From: Eucommia ulmoides
Lineage: Eukaryota; Streptophyta; Magnoliopsida; Garryales; Eucommiaceae
Assembly (NCBI GenBank): GCA_016647705.1
Contig: CM028335.1
Span: 11,856,905-11,920,904, forward strand
Direction of reading: 5' to 3'
Length of the DNA: 64,000 bases
The translations under genes and the position numbers were made by a program. This document shows, piece after piece, positions 46,419-58,700 of the stretch. Numbering within the stretch: position 1 is the stretch's first letter; the number at the start of each line of letters is the position of its first letter. The notes below the pieces were generated by a model, which saw only the letters and a program-made list of their open reading frames with translations, searched no databases and had not been told where the DNA came from.

Positions 46419-47622
46419 CTCGCCGCCGACCACTCTTACCGATCGCACGCCCACACAACCCACGTCCATCGCAGTTGGCCGACCACTCGCACACACAGAG
46501 AAACACACATACGCTACGATGCTGAACGAACGAACACACACACACATACACGGTCCTCGCACGCACACACTCACTCCGCCGGCGACCCAACAATGCAGCC
46601 GACATCCTACACACATACCCACCTGACGAACAAAACACACCCATGCACACACTATCACTGCCGGCCGGCGACTAACGGCCGACCACCCACACACAGAAAC
46701 ACACAAGATCACGGATTCCACCTGCACATGCACACTGAAATACACAAACAACAAAACCAAAATATCCCACCACCGACACCACCATAACAATCGCCGGATG
46801 TACGTCACTGACACCCACACCGCCGAATATTTACCGACCAAACTCACAACACTTATGCATGCACACACCTACCAAAATAAGTAGAGAAATTACACATAAA
46901 TACTCACCAGACGACGGAGACGGACGGCAACGATCACACCGTTGACGATCTCACCCCCACGATTGCCGAGTGAACAACCGGAAAAACCACACGATTGATT
47001 TAAAGCCGAGTGCACACAGCAGTAGCCATAGAAACACACACATGCATCCACGAGACACACGCACTACTCACTGGAGAAACGCCGATCACGGAACTCCGAC
47101 AGCCCCGTCCTCCTCCGGTCCTCTCTCTCTCTTTCTAAATTTTTTCTAAATTTTCAGATTTGATCTTCCTTGATATACTACATGCATGAGTATATATATA
47201 TATATATTGCATGAATTAAGTGGATTAATTTGATCCTAAGCACGCCACGTCGCCCCACGATCGCTCTCTCTTTTCGGCCGGTTTGATCGTCTGTCACACA
47301 CACACACAACGTTTATATATATATGTATATTTAAAAAAATAGTTAAATTGCACTTTTCTCCCCCAATTTCTTTAAGATCTTAATTTCAATAAATTTCAAT
47401 TTTTAAAAGTTTCAAAAATTATAATTTTACCCTTAATATTTTTACTTTTTGATTTTTGATTGTCAATTTAAATCTCAAGTTTAAATTTTTATGTTTCTAA
47501 ATTTTCAATTTCACCCCCAACTTTTGATTTGAATTTTAATCAATAAATTTTTTACCCTAAATTTTTCTAATGCTCTATAATGCAACTATTTATGACGTAC
47601 GTTCTACAATTTAGGTTTAACA
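45038..47622 (-). mobile_element. 2.6-kb probable solo LTR of gypsy chromovirus type
   Basis: It starts TGTCACACCCCCACCCCG and ends AGGTTTAACA, flanked by perfect TATCT copies (45033-45037, 47623-47627). Removing it restores the copia LTR across ACTCAATTAGCCC. No gag or pol and no internal LTR pair is present, so the whole block is best read as one LTR. Its shared modules with the nested element at 33412 (GATCGTTTTAACCTYACGAT with following tandem units; AGAAGATAGTACACTCACCT) suggest the same broad family. The stretch 46430-47090 is CA-rich and comparatively GC-rich. Confidence 0.75.
45596..45835. repeat. short tandem units of CACTCCGCCGAAGCGGATAA type
   Basis: At least five variants of a unit near 27 bp, ATCACTCCGCCGAAGCGGAT, lie in 45680-45825 after the lead-in GCCATAGTGATCGTTTTAAC. 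Each contains a small palindrome (CCGC..GCGG). Confidence 0.75.
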
Positions 47623-47627
47623 TATCT

Positions 47628-47773
47628 ACTCAATTAGCCCACATTATTTTAAGCAGCTTATGAACTTACCCAAATTAGATCTCTTAATTTCAACCCATTA
47701 AATTAAATATCTAATATAATTGAATTAAAAAATATGTTGCCCAATATAGATTAGGAAATGAGATTTCCTAACA
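47628..47773 (-). repeat. 3' LTR of second copia element, inner part
   Basis: This resumes ACTCAATTAGCCCACATTAT and ends GATTTCCTAACA. It matches 53733-53878 of the other LTR. Confidence 0.9.
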
Positions 47774-48229
47774 ATCTCTCACTTGGGCTACATATTATTC
47801 TAGAAACAATAATATCACAAAATTCCTTAAGCGCGCATCTATATGCTATTTATTCATAGAATTCTCCTTAAACAATTTGATTCATCTCATATATTAGTAA
47901 TGAAATTACCGCGGCTCTTATCACAATGCAGTCGTGACTAAAGTACGATGTTCACCATACTAATATAATTAATGACATAGATCCAAAATGGATGAGTAGT
48001 ATGAAAATTACATGCAATGTGATCTCAGACATGTCTATTTCTAACTGATATTTCTTTAATCTTTAGTAAGATCAATCCAAAGTCCTTAATGCAATACATA
48101 CATTGCACACAGAATCATAAACCATCAATTATTTTGCAAAAAACTAAACAGTCCAATGTCTAACGTAAAACATATAGAACAAAAAAGACTCCTACTAAAG
48201 CAAGGTATTATTAGAAATAACACTCATAT

Positions 48230-49880
48230 GAGTAGTATGTTCATGAAAGACCTTAGGCGTTAAGCCCTTGATTAATGGGTCCGCTAGTATAAAGTTTGTC
48301 CCTATATGTTCTATGGAAATCTATTTATCTTGAACTCTCTCCTTAACAACTAGAAACTTGATATCGATAAACTTTGACTTCGTCAAGCTCCTGTTGTTGT
48401 TGAAGTAAAGTACTGCCGAGTTATTATCACAGTAAATCTTCAATGGTCTGTCAATGCCATCTACCACACACAGCCTAGTGACAAAGTTTCGCAACTATAT
48501 CCTATGGTTGGACGCCTCATAACAAGCAATGAACTCTACAGCCATGGTTGAAGAAACTATGAGAGTCTGCTTAGCAGATTTCCATGAGATAGCTCTTCCA
48601 GCCAACATAAAGATGTAGCCCGATGTGGAGTGTCTGTTATCCTAGCATCCCTCAAAATTGAAGTCAGAGAACCCGATGATCTCTATACTTTCTAATATCC
48701 AATAAGTGAGTATGTAGTCTTTTGTTCTCCTCAAATAACACATCACGCATTTGATTACCTTCTAATGTTGTATACTTGGATTACTCAAATATCTGCCCAA
48801 AACTCTCACTATAAATGTTATGTCAGAATGAGTACAAAATTGAGCATATATTAGACTCCCTACTGCTGACGTATAGGGAATCTTTTGCAACTCTTTATTT
48901 TCAAGATCATTATTGGGGCACTGTTTGAGACTAAATTTGTCTCCTTTAGTCACGGGTGTGTCTCCTGGCTTACTATCTTTTATGTCGAATTTACTGAGAA
49001 CCTTATCGATACAGTTTTTTTGTGATAACCCAAGGATACCTCGAGAACAATCTATTAGTATCTGAATACCTAATACAAAATAGACGTCGCAAAGATCTTT
49101 CATCTCGAATTTCTTCGTCAGAAATTTCTTGATTTCATGCAGCAAGCTTATATTGTTGCTAGCGAACATAATGTCATCAACATATAATTCCAGGAAGATA
49201 TATTTACTCCCACTGAACTTGTGATATACACAGTCATCAATGACATTTGCCACAAAATTGTACTAGGTGATGACTTCATGAAACTTGTAATACCATTGAT
49301 GGGAAGCCTATTTTGAGCCCATAGATTGATTTCTTTAAATTGCATACCATAAACTTCGGATCTCTCGATACAAAGTTTTATGGTTGTACCATATAAATCA
49401 TCTCGTCAATGTCTTCATTAAGAAATGCAGTCTTGATATCCATCTGATGCAACTTTAGATCAAAATGAGCCATTAGTATTATTATAGTTCTAAAAGAGTC
49501 TTTTGAATATACCAGAGAGAAAGTATCTTTGTAGCTTATGCCTTCTTTCTGAGTAAAGTATTTGGCGACTAGACGAGCCTTATATCTCTCGACATTACCC
49601 TTCAAATCCCTTTTGATTTTAAAAATCCATTTACAACCAATGTATTTCGCACCTTCAGGCAACTCGACGAGATCCCAAACGTCATTGTCTTTCATAGGCT
49701 TCAACTCATCGTACATGGTATCAATCCACTTTTGATAATTAGAACTGCACATGGCTTGACAGAAGTTGATCGGGTTACCCTCTGTTAAACCAATGTTATC
49801 CTCATATTCTTGGAGAAAGACAATATATTCATCTGAAATAGCACTTCTCTTTTTCCTAGCGGATTTCCTTAATGACACTT
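48230..49880 (-). pseudogene. second copia: reverse transcriptase and RNase H, broken
   Basis: On the minus strand, the reverse transcriptase front (49378-49878) has WDLVELPEGAKYIGCKWIFK, NVERYKARLVAKYFTQKEGI and LHQMDIKTAFLNEDIDEMIY. The catalytic LYVDDIMFAS is intact at about 49155-49185, followed by KKFEMKDLCDVYFVLGIQI and YTSAVGSLIYAQFCTHSDI. RNase H follows down to about 48240 ([55 protein letters not shown]). Frames change near 49375 and 49255, and stops lie in RNase H. Confidence 0.85.
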
Positions 49881-49881
49881 A

Positions 49882-51440
49882 TTAAGGCTGTTGAGATTGT
49901 TCGATAGGTGGTACTTGAGGAAGAATCTCATTATTTTTTTGATCTGGAGTAATGTTCGGAATATGAGCCTGAACATTGTTATGTAGTACTGGAACTATGT
50001 CTTGAACAATAATAGGTATAGAGACCTGATCACCGTCAATAACAGATTCTTCTTCAAAAATAATATTCCTTATGTTTTCTTTACCCCCAAACTCAACATT
50101 CTCAAGGAATCTCCTATTTATTTTTTCAAAGAAAGATCTTGATGTGGGATCATAAAAGTTGTAGCCCCGAGTACATTCAACGTAACCAAGGAAATAACAG
50201 TTAACTATCTTTGAGTCCAATTTTCTTTCATGTGACCTATAAGTTCGTGCCTCAGCTAGACAACCCCAAATGTACAAGTGACTAATACTAGGCTTCTTAC
50301 CTGTCCAAAGCTCATAGGTGGTTTCGGTAACTGCTTTGCTGGGTATCCTGTTAAGGATGTGTACTGCGGTCTTTAAGACTTCTCCCCAAAGTGACTTTGG
50401 TAATGAGGAATTACTAATCATACTCCTTACTATATGCTTAAGAGTTCGGTTTTGTTGCTCTACAACACCATTCATGCTGGGTTTGCCCTATTAAGAAAAA
50501 TTGCGAAGGGTCCTAAACGTTGTTCTCTTAATCTTTCATTCCTCCCATAATACTTACCACTACGGTCTGATTTGACATTCTTAATTTTCTTTCCAAGTTG
50601 AAGTTTAACTTCAGTTTTGAAAGACTCGAAAACGCATAGGGATTGTGATTTCTCATGTATCAAATATAGGTAACCGAACCTAGAGTAATCGTTTATGAAC
50701 GTAATGAAATACTATTGTCCATTCCATGAAACTGTAGGGAATGGATCATAGATATTAGTATGTATAAGTTCTAAGATATCTGTAGCTCTCTCGATACCTA
50801 ATTTTCTAACATATGTTCGTTTCCCCTTGATGCACTCAACACAGACTTGAAAGTCTGTTAAATTTAAAGGTTCAAGAATTTCATCCAACACAAATCTCTA
50901 AATTCTCTGCTTAGAGATATGACTTAAATGCTTGTACCATACGGTGGCAGAATTATCGCTTAATTTTCACTTTGCACCATGTGAACTTGTTTGCAGTATT
51001 TCGTTATAGGAACTAACAACATCAAGCATATACAGATTATCAATTAAAGAACCAAAACCAATAAAATTTGAATTTTGATAGAGACTAACTTTTTTATTTC
51101 TCAAAGAACAAGAAAATCATGATTTATCCAAACTAGAAATAGAAATTAAATTATGTCTAAAAGACGGTGCAACAAATGTCTCAAACAAATCCAAATAAAA
51201 CCCAATTTTCAATTATAATCTGAAAGTTCCTATAGCCTCCACCGCAACTTTCTTGTTGTTGCCCACAAAGATGAATATTTTAGCATCACTTGGCAATCGT
51301 CTCTACAGGCAATCCTGCATAGACATACTTATATAAGTAGTAGTACCAAAATCTACCCACTAAGTATCCTTAGGTACAGAAGCTAAATTAACTTAAGAAC
51401 AAACTAAAGTTAGAAGCATACCCTTGTTTGATGCTAGGCG
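49882..51440 (-). pseudogene. second copia: protease and integrase, broken
   Basis: Protease remnants near 51330-51360 read VDFGTTTYIS, with DFG replacing the usual DSG or DTG. A pre-integrase block (WYKHLSHISKQRI, then C-x2-C in CVECIKGKR) lies at 50810-50950. The integrase core has FINDYSRFGYLYLIHEKS, KSDRSGKYYG (second Asp) and MNGVVEQQNRTLKHIVRSM with the Glu-side region at 50420-50475. SLWGEVLKTAVHILNRIPSK, YIWGCLAEARTY and YFLGYVECTRGYNFYDPTSR follow. Several stops separate the pieces; the open frame 49882-50475 is the longest. Confidence 0.8.
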
Positions 51441-52310
51441 ATGTACTTGGAACATTCTTTCATGTGCCTTGACTTTTTGCAAAAGTAGTAGGTAAATTTC
51501 TCATCCTGCTTCTTTTGTTTCTTTTACTAAGAAGAACCTTCCACAGTAATCTCAGCTCTCTTTGTTTTCTTGTTCTGAGAGGTTAAGGCCAAGTGAGCAC
51601 TTTCAGTTTTATCTCACTGTTGCCTCTCTTCTTCTTGCACACAGTGAAATATAAGCTCATTGAGGAACCATTTTTCCTTTTGAGTGTTATAACTCACATT
51701 GAATTACCCAAAGTGTGCAGGAAGAGAGATCAAACCCAAGTGTATGAGCAAGTCCTTAGACAGCTCCAACTTAAGCAACTTGAGCTTTAATGCGAGATGA
51801 GACATCTCCATGATATACTCCCTTATGTTTCCTTTTTCTCTGATCCTTCACCACGATAAGTTTACCCAAAACATTACTCGGCTCCGACTTTTCTTTTTTT
51901 GGCAAAATATTGGTCAATTTCTTCCAGGAACTTCTTGGCACTCTTGCCCTCACTAATAGAGCCCCGAAACGCTTTCGGAATGGAGCGTGTCATGATCATC
52001 AATCATATTCAATTAGACTGATCCCACTTTTCAATTTTAACCTAATTGAAGTTTTCCGGAGTAGCAGTGGATCGATCCTCTCGAAGTGCAACATCCAAAT
52101 CCATACAACCGAGGATAATCTCCACGAGTTCTTTCAAGACTTTAAAGTTCGTCTTGCTTAGCATTGGGATGTTGCTGACTTGGGTAGAAATATTCGTAGC
52201 TGTAGTAACAGAAATTGTATAGAGAACAACATAAACAAGCATACTCATAAGCATGTCATAAAAATAAAACAAGACATTAACAAATAATCTAAATTGGGGA
52301 CCCATCTCAA
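51441..52310 (-). pseudogene. second copia: gag, broken
   Basis: The gag start is readable on the minus strand: PMLSKTNFKVLKELVEIILG, CMDLDVALREDRSTATPENF, then in other frames SIPKAFRGSISEGKSAKKFL and EEIDQYFAKKEKSE. This is the standard N-terminal gag text of many plant copia elements. A zinc-knuckle region lies near 51440-51500 (HERMFQVHRL-like text) but the CCHC pattern is not intact. Frameshifts prevent a product. Confidence 0.75.
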
Positions 52311-52339
52311 GATACCAAGCACAACATTAATTCCTAATC

Positions 52340-53344
52340 TTTGGACAAAAAAATTAACTGTAAGTGGTACTCTCAGTGCAGTAATCAAATGTTGACAATA
52401 AATTTTGTCAAGCAATAAGTCTTTCTTTGGATCGACTTATTATTCATTTGGAAACTTAATAATCATCACACATTTATTTCTGCAGGTAAGTTTATTATTT
52501 GGCCAAACAACAACCTTCCTTTGGGCCAATTATTGATTGTATAAATAATAACCATATGTATATCAATATCAATGTTTATTATTTAATCAAACAATAACCT
52601 TCCTTTGGACCAGTTATCGTTCGCATAAACAACAAACACTGATGCTTATTATTTGGTCAAACAATAATCTTCCTTTGGGTCGGCTATTGTTCACATGAAT
52701 AATAAACATGAACGTCTTAATATCCAAAATTGAAATAAACTACACAATAAATAATACTTTGACAAAATATTGTTTCATTTTAATTTATTTCAAGATATAA
52801 GAGTTTATTAATCGATCGTCCTAGTGGTTCGTTGATTGAATGTCACACAACGGGTTAAAGTTTCAGACGTCAAGACATCCAAGTCGGTCAACTACCGATC
52901 CTGAAATTCGGTTGATCGATTTGGGCAGTGGCTAAATCGACCTTCATTCCGTAGCAGTCAGTTGACCGGACCTCATTGGTCAGCTAACCAATTCGGTCAG
53001 AAGCCAAAACAATGACCCTTCTACACGAATCAGTTGACCGATTTAGTTAGAGGCCAAATTTCGAATTTACAACGCAATTGGTCGACCGACCCGTTTGATC
53101 AGTTGACCGACCCTCGCCATTTCTGCATTTTCTGCAGTGAAAAATACCCAATAAATTTCGAAAAATTGGGTTTTTCTTTCCTTAGATCCATAACAAATCC
53201 GTAGTTTTTAACAATAATAAATCAAACCACATATAACTTTAATGTTTTCTCCCACGATTCTACAAGGAATCAAATTTTAATAGAGAAAACACAAATACCA
53301 TGAATTTGAAAACCCTAAGAACCCTAATGATTCAACATGAAGTA
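52340..53344. other. 5' leader of second copia element
   Basis: Non-coding stretch between gag and PBS. 52480-52720 repeats a unit with TTATTATTTGGYCAAACAAT, AATCTTCCTTTGGGYC and TATTGTTCAYAT-like text at least three times. 52811-53120 is rich in GGTCGACC/GGTCAACC motifs. Confidence 0.6.
52811..53120. repeat. GTCGACC/GTTGACC motif cluster
   Basis: At least eight short motifs of the form GGTCRACYGAYC occur with no strict period, often palindromic (TGGTCGACCGACC, CAGTTGACCGACC). A similar motif set makes up the 52-bp tandem repeat at 3229-3420 in the SIRE-like element. Confidence 0.65.
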
Positions 53345-53357
53345 GACTCTGATACCA
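53345..53357 (-). other. primer-binding site of second copia element
   Basis: The minus strand reads TGGTATCAGAGTC two bases after the LTR terminal CA, the standard initiator-Met tRNA site. Confidence 0.9.
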
Positions 53358-53359
53358 CT

Positions 53360-53878
53360 TGTTGGAATTTAATCCCCATAGAGATCTCAATCGAATCTAT
53401 AAACCTTAATCAACACGTCAAATCACAAAAGGTTCTACAAACACACAAACAAGTGTACTTGGATCCATTATGCAAGATTGCTTACTGTTGTGGAAATATT
53501 GCGACAATCGATCTCGAGCTGAACGCGAACGAGGAGAGGGGGTTGGTTTGTGGTCTTCCTCAACCAAATCTTTTTAGTTCCTCTTGGGATCGTCATCTCT
53601 CTTCCAAATAGAGAAAAGGGATTTTTTTTTTTTTTTTTGATTTGGTGTCTTAGTGACCATAACCTATAAGAATCCTTTTATATCGTGTAATTAGTGCTCC
53701 CATAATACCCTAATTAGCACAATAAAATTGATATTTACTCAATTAGCCCATATTATTTTAAGCAGTCTACGGGCTTATCTTCGATCACTTAATTTTAGCC
53801 CATTAAATTAAATAACTAATGTAATTGAATTTAAAAATATGTTGCCTAATATAGATTAGGAAACGAGATTTCTTAACA
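53360..53878 (-). repeat. 5' LTR of second copia element, complete
   Basis: 519 bp, TGTTGGAATTTAATCCCC to GATTTCTTAACA on the plus strand. It is the uninterrupted reference for the broken left LTR. Confidence 0.9.
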
Positions 53879-54888
53879 AGAGACGACCAGATATGGAAGA
53901 ACACATCGCTGAACTGGTCGATGGTAGAGGAAAGAATGACGGCCTCCTTCGTCGTCCCATCATCTCGTCCAACGACTAGAAGAAAAGATGGAGAACGAAC
54001 CTCAGCGAATGGCGTGACGATCTCGACGAACAACGCGACAAACACATCTCAACGACAAAAAACGAACAGGCGATCTATCTCAGTTGCTTTTGGTGACGGT
54101 GGTGGCTAAGAGAAAGAGGTAGAAATGGTAGAGTAGAGAAACGAATGAGGTGAAAAAATGAGAAGAGAGAGAGAGAGAGAGGGGGGTAGGAGAGTTTTAG
54201 GGGTTTTTTTATATTTATATCAAGGGTATAAATGTCTATTCACAATTTTTTTTTCAACCGCCAGGGACTATACACTAACAATGTTTTAAAAATAGATTAA
54301 ATTACAACATGACTGTTTAAAAAAACAAAAAACAATTCTTAAATTAGGATTAAATAATAATTTTTTTATTTATTTTTATTTTTTAGTCTGTCAAATAATT
54401 TTTTATTCTTTTAATTAATATCAATTAAATGGAAACTATCGAGTTAATAAAATATGAAATTTTTATTCTATATCACAATGAATTATAGTAAAATATTGAT
54501 AAGAATTGAAAAATAAGTCAAAAAAAAATAAAAATGGAAAGGGTGAAAAATAAATCACTCGATAAATCAGATAAAAACAAATAGATGGTTACATAGTAAA
54601 AAAAACAATAAAAAAGAAAACACAAAGTAAATACAAATAATTATTTGAAATAGGGAAAAAAAAAATAGAAATAAGGTATATTATTTGTTATATATCACAC
54701 ATATATAAGTGCACATAATTAATTGGAGAAATAAAATTAAAAAGAGGGAAGTCACCCGCGAAGAGGGTAAAGCCACCAAGTGAGTTACCAAATAGTTTTT
54801 TTTTAAACATTTGGTCATATTTGTACTTCTAACTACTTCTTCGATATATAGAGAGAGAGATTCAATTATTAGAATAAAAATAACTTTT
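53879..54888. other. intergenic, GA-rich then AT-rich
   Basis: 53879-54110 is comparatively GC-rich and open in one plus frame (53921-54109), but no family is recognised. With 44280-44660 it probably formed one sequence before the copia insertion. A (GA)n tract with a G run lies at 54158-54187. The remainder is AT-rich. Confidence 0.45.
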
Positions 54889-54889
54889 A

Positions 54890-55700
54890 TTTTATACATT
54901 TTGTTCAGGATCTAATTATATATTCAGATTCATATAGATAAGATTTTTGAAATGTGAAATAATATCACATTTATAATTTTTTATTAATTTTTAGAGTCGT
55001 GTTACATTCAATATGAAATTTCTAAAAATTTTAATTTTCACATTCGTATTACCTTCAACAAATTACTTTATAATTTTTCATCACACTGAATTTAACATAT
55101 TATCTTTTTTCATGATTTAATTATATATTCAAATTCGAATGAATAAAATCATCAAGATTACGTTCATCGTTTTTTTATTAAACTTTTAGATTCGTGTTAT
55201 ATTCAATATGATATTTTTCAGAAATTTCTATTTTCACATTTGTGTTACATTCAACATGCTATTTCGATTTTTTATTTTTATTTTTTTTTCACATCAGGTT
55301 GAATTCGACATGATACTTTTTCATAATTTTATTATATATTCAGATTTATCTAAATAAGATCTTTGAAATGATTTCATGTTCATCATTTTTTTTAATCAAA
55401 ATTTCATATTCATGTTATATTCAACATGATATTTCTAAAATTTTTAGTTTTTACATTTGTGTCACATTCAACATACTACTTCAAAACTTTTCGTAATTTT
55501 TCACATCGTGTTGAATTCAACATGACATTTTTTCACTATCTAATTATATAATCAGCTCATCTGAAAAAAAAATCTTCAAAATAATATCACGTTAATCACT
55601 TTTCCATAAAAAAAAATCACATTTGTGTTATATTCAATTCAAATTTCATGTTCGTGTTACGTTCAACATAAAATTTATTGTCACGTTGAATTCAACACGA
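54890..55700. repeat. tandem array, unit about 205-213 bp
   Basis: TTATATATTCAGATT-type text recurs near 54918, 55118, 55331 and 55542. In each unit it is followed by a TAAGATCTTTGAAATGATAT-like piece, TCATTTTTTTATTAA, TTCGTGTTACATTCAACATG and TCTAAAATTTTTAGTTTT. About four diverged units are present. The same unit flanks the gypsy element at 30.9 and 38.6 kb. Confidence 0.75.
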
Positions 55701-58700
55701 TGATAAATTATATAGCAAAATATATACAAATGGATGTTATTTTGAAACCAATAACCACTTGATCATAAATCTGTAATCAAATCAAGTAAATGGTATAAAA
55801 ATTATTGTTATTTTAAGAATATAAATGCAATTTATTTTAATTTGGTAATTGTTCCTAATCCTTTGAGTGAATTGCGGGAGGGCAATATTATCCATATCAA
55901 ATTTTAGAGTTGAATTTGGGACTATCCGTTACCACAATTTTTGAAATTTAAGAAAGTGGGATAATTTTATTGATTCATGTTCTTAAGAACAATATTAGTC
56001 ACTAATCACTTCATGGCTTTAACAACGCAACTTCAAGTGTTTTTAATTGACTTAGACTCGCATAAAACAATTATATTAATATATAATTTTTATTTGAATG
56101 TTAAACATATTTACAATTAATCCTTTAATTTTATAACTCGTATATTTTGAAAATATAGAAAAATTAAATTTTAATATTAAAATATAAAAATAAAATTATA
56201 ACAAACAAATTGTTAATGTCAATCTTTAAAACTTTTAATATCATCACTCATATTTAATTTCAGAAAAAATAATAATAATAATAATAACAATTCTAAAGGA
56301 GCATTTTAAAAGTTTTTATTTTTTTTATTTTTTTCAAATAATAGCTTTAAAATAATTTAATAGGTTTTTTTTTTTTTTTTTTTAGTTTCTATTATTTGGT
56401 TAAAAATTAGGAGCATTTGGTAGGAGGTCCCTTATTTCACCCCTAATTTTAAAAAAAGTTTCGGAGGCAAAAACAACTTGTATTTTAGTCCCGCCTACTT
56501 AAAAAATACGGAAGCCCACTACACGCATCTGCATACGCGCAGTTACATGTAACAACTCTATATGTAAAGTTTTGTTACATATAACAAATATTACTGTATT
56601 TTGTAACATGTAACTAATTTGTGTATAAAAATTTGTTAGATTTAACCAAAATCACACAGAATACATGTAATTAGTAACAAGTAACTAAATGTACACAAAT
56701 ACATGTAACTAATATTAAACTAATTTATGTGTATAACATTTGTTAAATGTCACAAATATTACACAGATATGTATAATTGTAATATGTAACTAATATTATA
56801 TAAGTACATATAACAAACAAATACACATATATATATAAAAATATAACAATTATTAAATTATAACTAATATTCGTTACATATAACTACTATTCACTATAAT
56901 ACGAATTTATTCATCAAGTTCTTCTTACAATCTCTGCAATATGGGACTAAAACTCAAGCGAAATTCAACTCAAGGGACTAAATCAAAACTTACATCTTAA
57001 GCGAGATTTTTTTTTTAAAAAAAAATTAGGTCTATTATTTGAGACTTCTGGTCGATTATCCTTAAAAATTATTGGAATACTCTTTTGAGCGAATAAAATT
57101 TAATAAATTTTATATTTAATTAATAGATGGAGATAGAGAATTTTATTAAATGGTTGGGCAGAGAGAAGACAAGAAAGAGATAAGTCACATATAATTAATT
57201 ATTATAAAAACAACCATGAACTATATGGGTAAATTTCAGTGATACCTCTTGTCATTTGGAAAACTTACACCGATATCCAGCATCATTTGAAAAATATCTA
57301 CGACACCCCTTTCGTTTGAAGTTAAATATAAAATTTCTTATTTGTTCTTGTTACTATACTCTTAAAAGTTTAGTTAAAACTATCTAATAAAAGAATTACT
57401 CTTATAATTCTTTTAAAAGAATTACAATTTTGGACAAATTTGATTTTTTTATTTCAATTTTGTTTATGTAATACATTTTCAATTCTAATTTTTCTTTTAT
57501 TACTTTTCAGATCAATTGTTGGTTGCTATACATTTTTTTTTAATATTTAAAGAGTAATTGGTGCTAAATTTTTTAAAATTTTAAAATTATTATGAGAATT
57601 ATATATTATTGGTTTATGTAATACATTTTCAATTCTATTTTTTAGTTACTTTTGCGATCAAATGATGGTTTATTATAATTTTTTGAGTACATAAATAAAA
57701 TTGCAAGTGATATTTTGAAATTTCAAATTATTCTAACAACTAAATATTTTTTATTTATGAAATTTAGTTACAATTTATATATAAACTATTTCATTTAGTT
57801 ATATATATATATATATATATATTTTGAATTTTTTGGTGAAGTTTTCATATGAGTATTTATTTAGTAATATTTTCACTCAAATTTAAAAACAATGAGTTTG
57901 TGGATTTTTTTAATTGTTATATTTTTATTCTTTATTATATTTGTATTTTTTTATTTTGTTTTGTATATGAAATTATTTTTATAAAACGAAAAAAAAAAAA
58001 ATCATTACTTTTATCAACATTTATATGAGAAACGAAGAATATGTATATAAAAAAAAATTAAAATAAAAAGTCTAGTAAGTATGAAATTATTTGTATAAAA
58101 AGAAAAAAAAATCATTACTTCTACCAACACTTATATGAGAAGTAAATAATATAAAAAATAAAAAATATATTTTTAAAATAAATAAATAAAAGGTTTAGTA
58201 AGCAAAACATTTATAATTTTAATTTATTTATCATTTAAAATTTATTAAATAAAATGTTAATTAAAGAGAGAAAATTGAGAATAATGAATTTTGTGAGTAT
58301 TTAATAGGAATTAAAGATGTGAAATGAGGATGAATGTGAATGCAAGAAATATTTTTATTGAGCTCTAATTCATTCTCAACTTTTATCTTCCACTTTTAGT
58401 ATATAACTAGTTTTAGACTCGCACAACGTGCAGGTTTCAAAAAATAAATTAAATTCATATTAATAGATATTTAATATTTGACTATTATATATGAAACATT
58501 TAGTGTTTTTTTTTTTTTTTTTTTTTTAATGTTTGAATAATATTTTTTTTTAAATAAAAAATTAATATATTTAAAAAAAATTCATTTTTGATCACTCTAA
58601 TTTATTTCTACACTTCAAAATAATAAGCAAAAGAGCAACATAAATTGAAGTATTAAATTCTAGGAGGAGATATATAATTTTTAAAATTGTTAATGTGTGT

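Larger units (their letters stand above)
44664..53878 (-). mobile_element. Ty1-copia retrotransposon interrupted by a solo LTR
   Basis: Minus-oriented. The 5' LTR is at 53360-53878 and the 3' LTR at 44664-47773, interrupted by a 2585-bp insertion. The flanks are TGAGA and AGAGA, a 5-bp duplication with one change. A PBS lies next to the right LTR and a purine tract (CCCAAGTGAGAGAT on the minus strand) next to the left one. The minus strand reads gag, protease, integrase, reverse transcriptase, RNase H. Without the nested insertion it is about 6.6 kb, normal for copia. All domains carry stops or frameshifts. Confidence 0.9.

Noticed and set aside
46305..46868. 160- and 151-codon frames rich in His, Thr, Val and Cys
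   Set aside because: They translate CACACA-type simple sequence in a solo LTR on both strands. No protein family is indicated.
53300..53611. 103-codon plus frame with normal composition
   Set aside because: It runs through PBS and LTR of the minus-oriented copia element and is a shadow frame.
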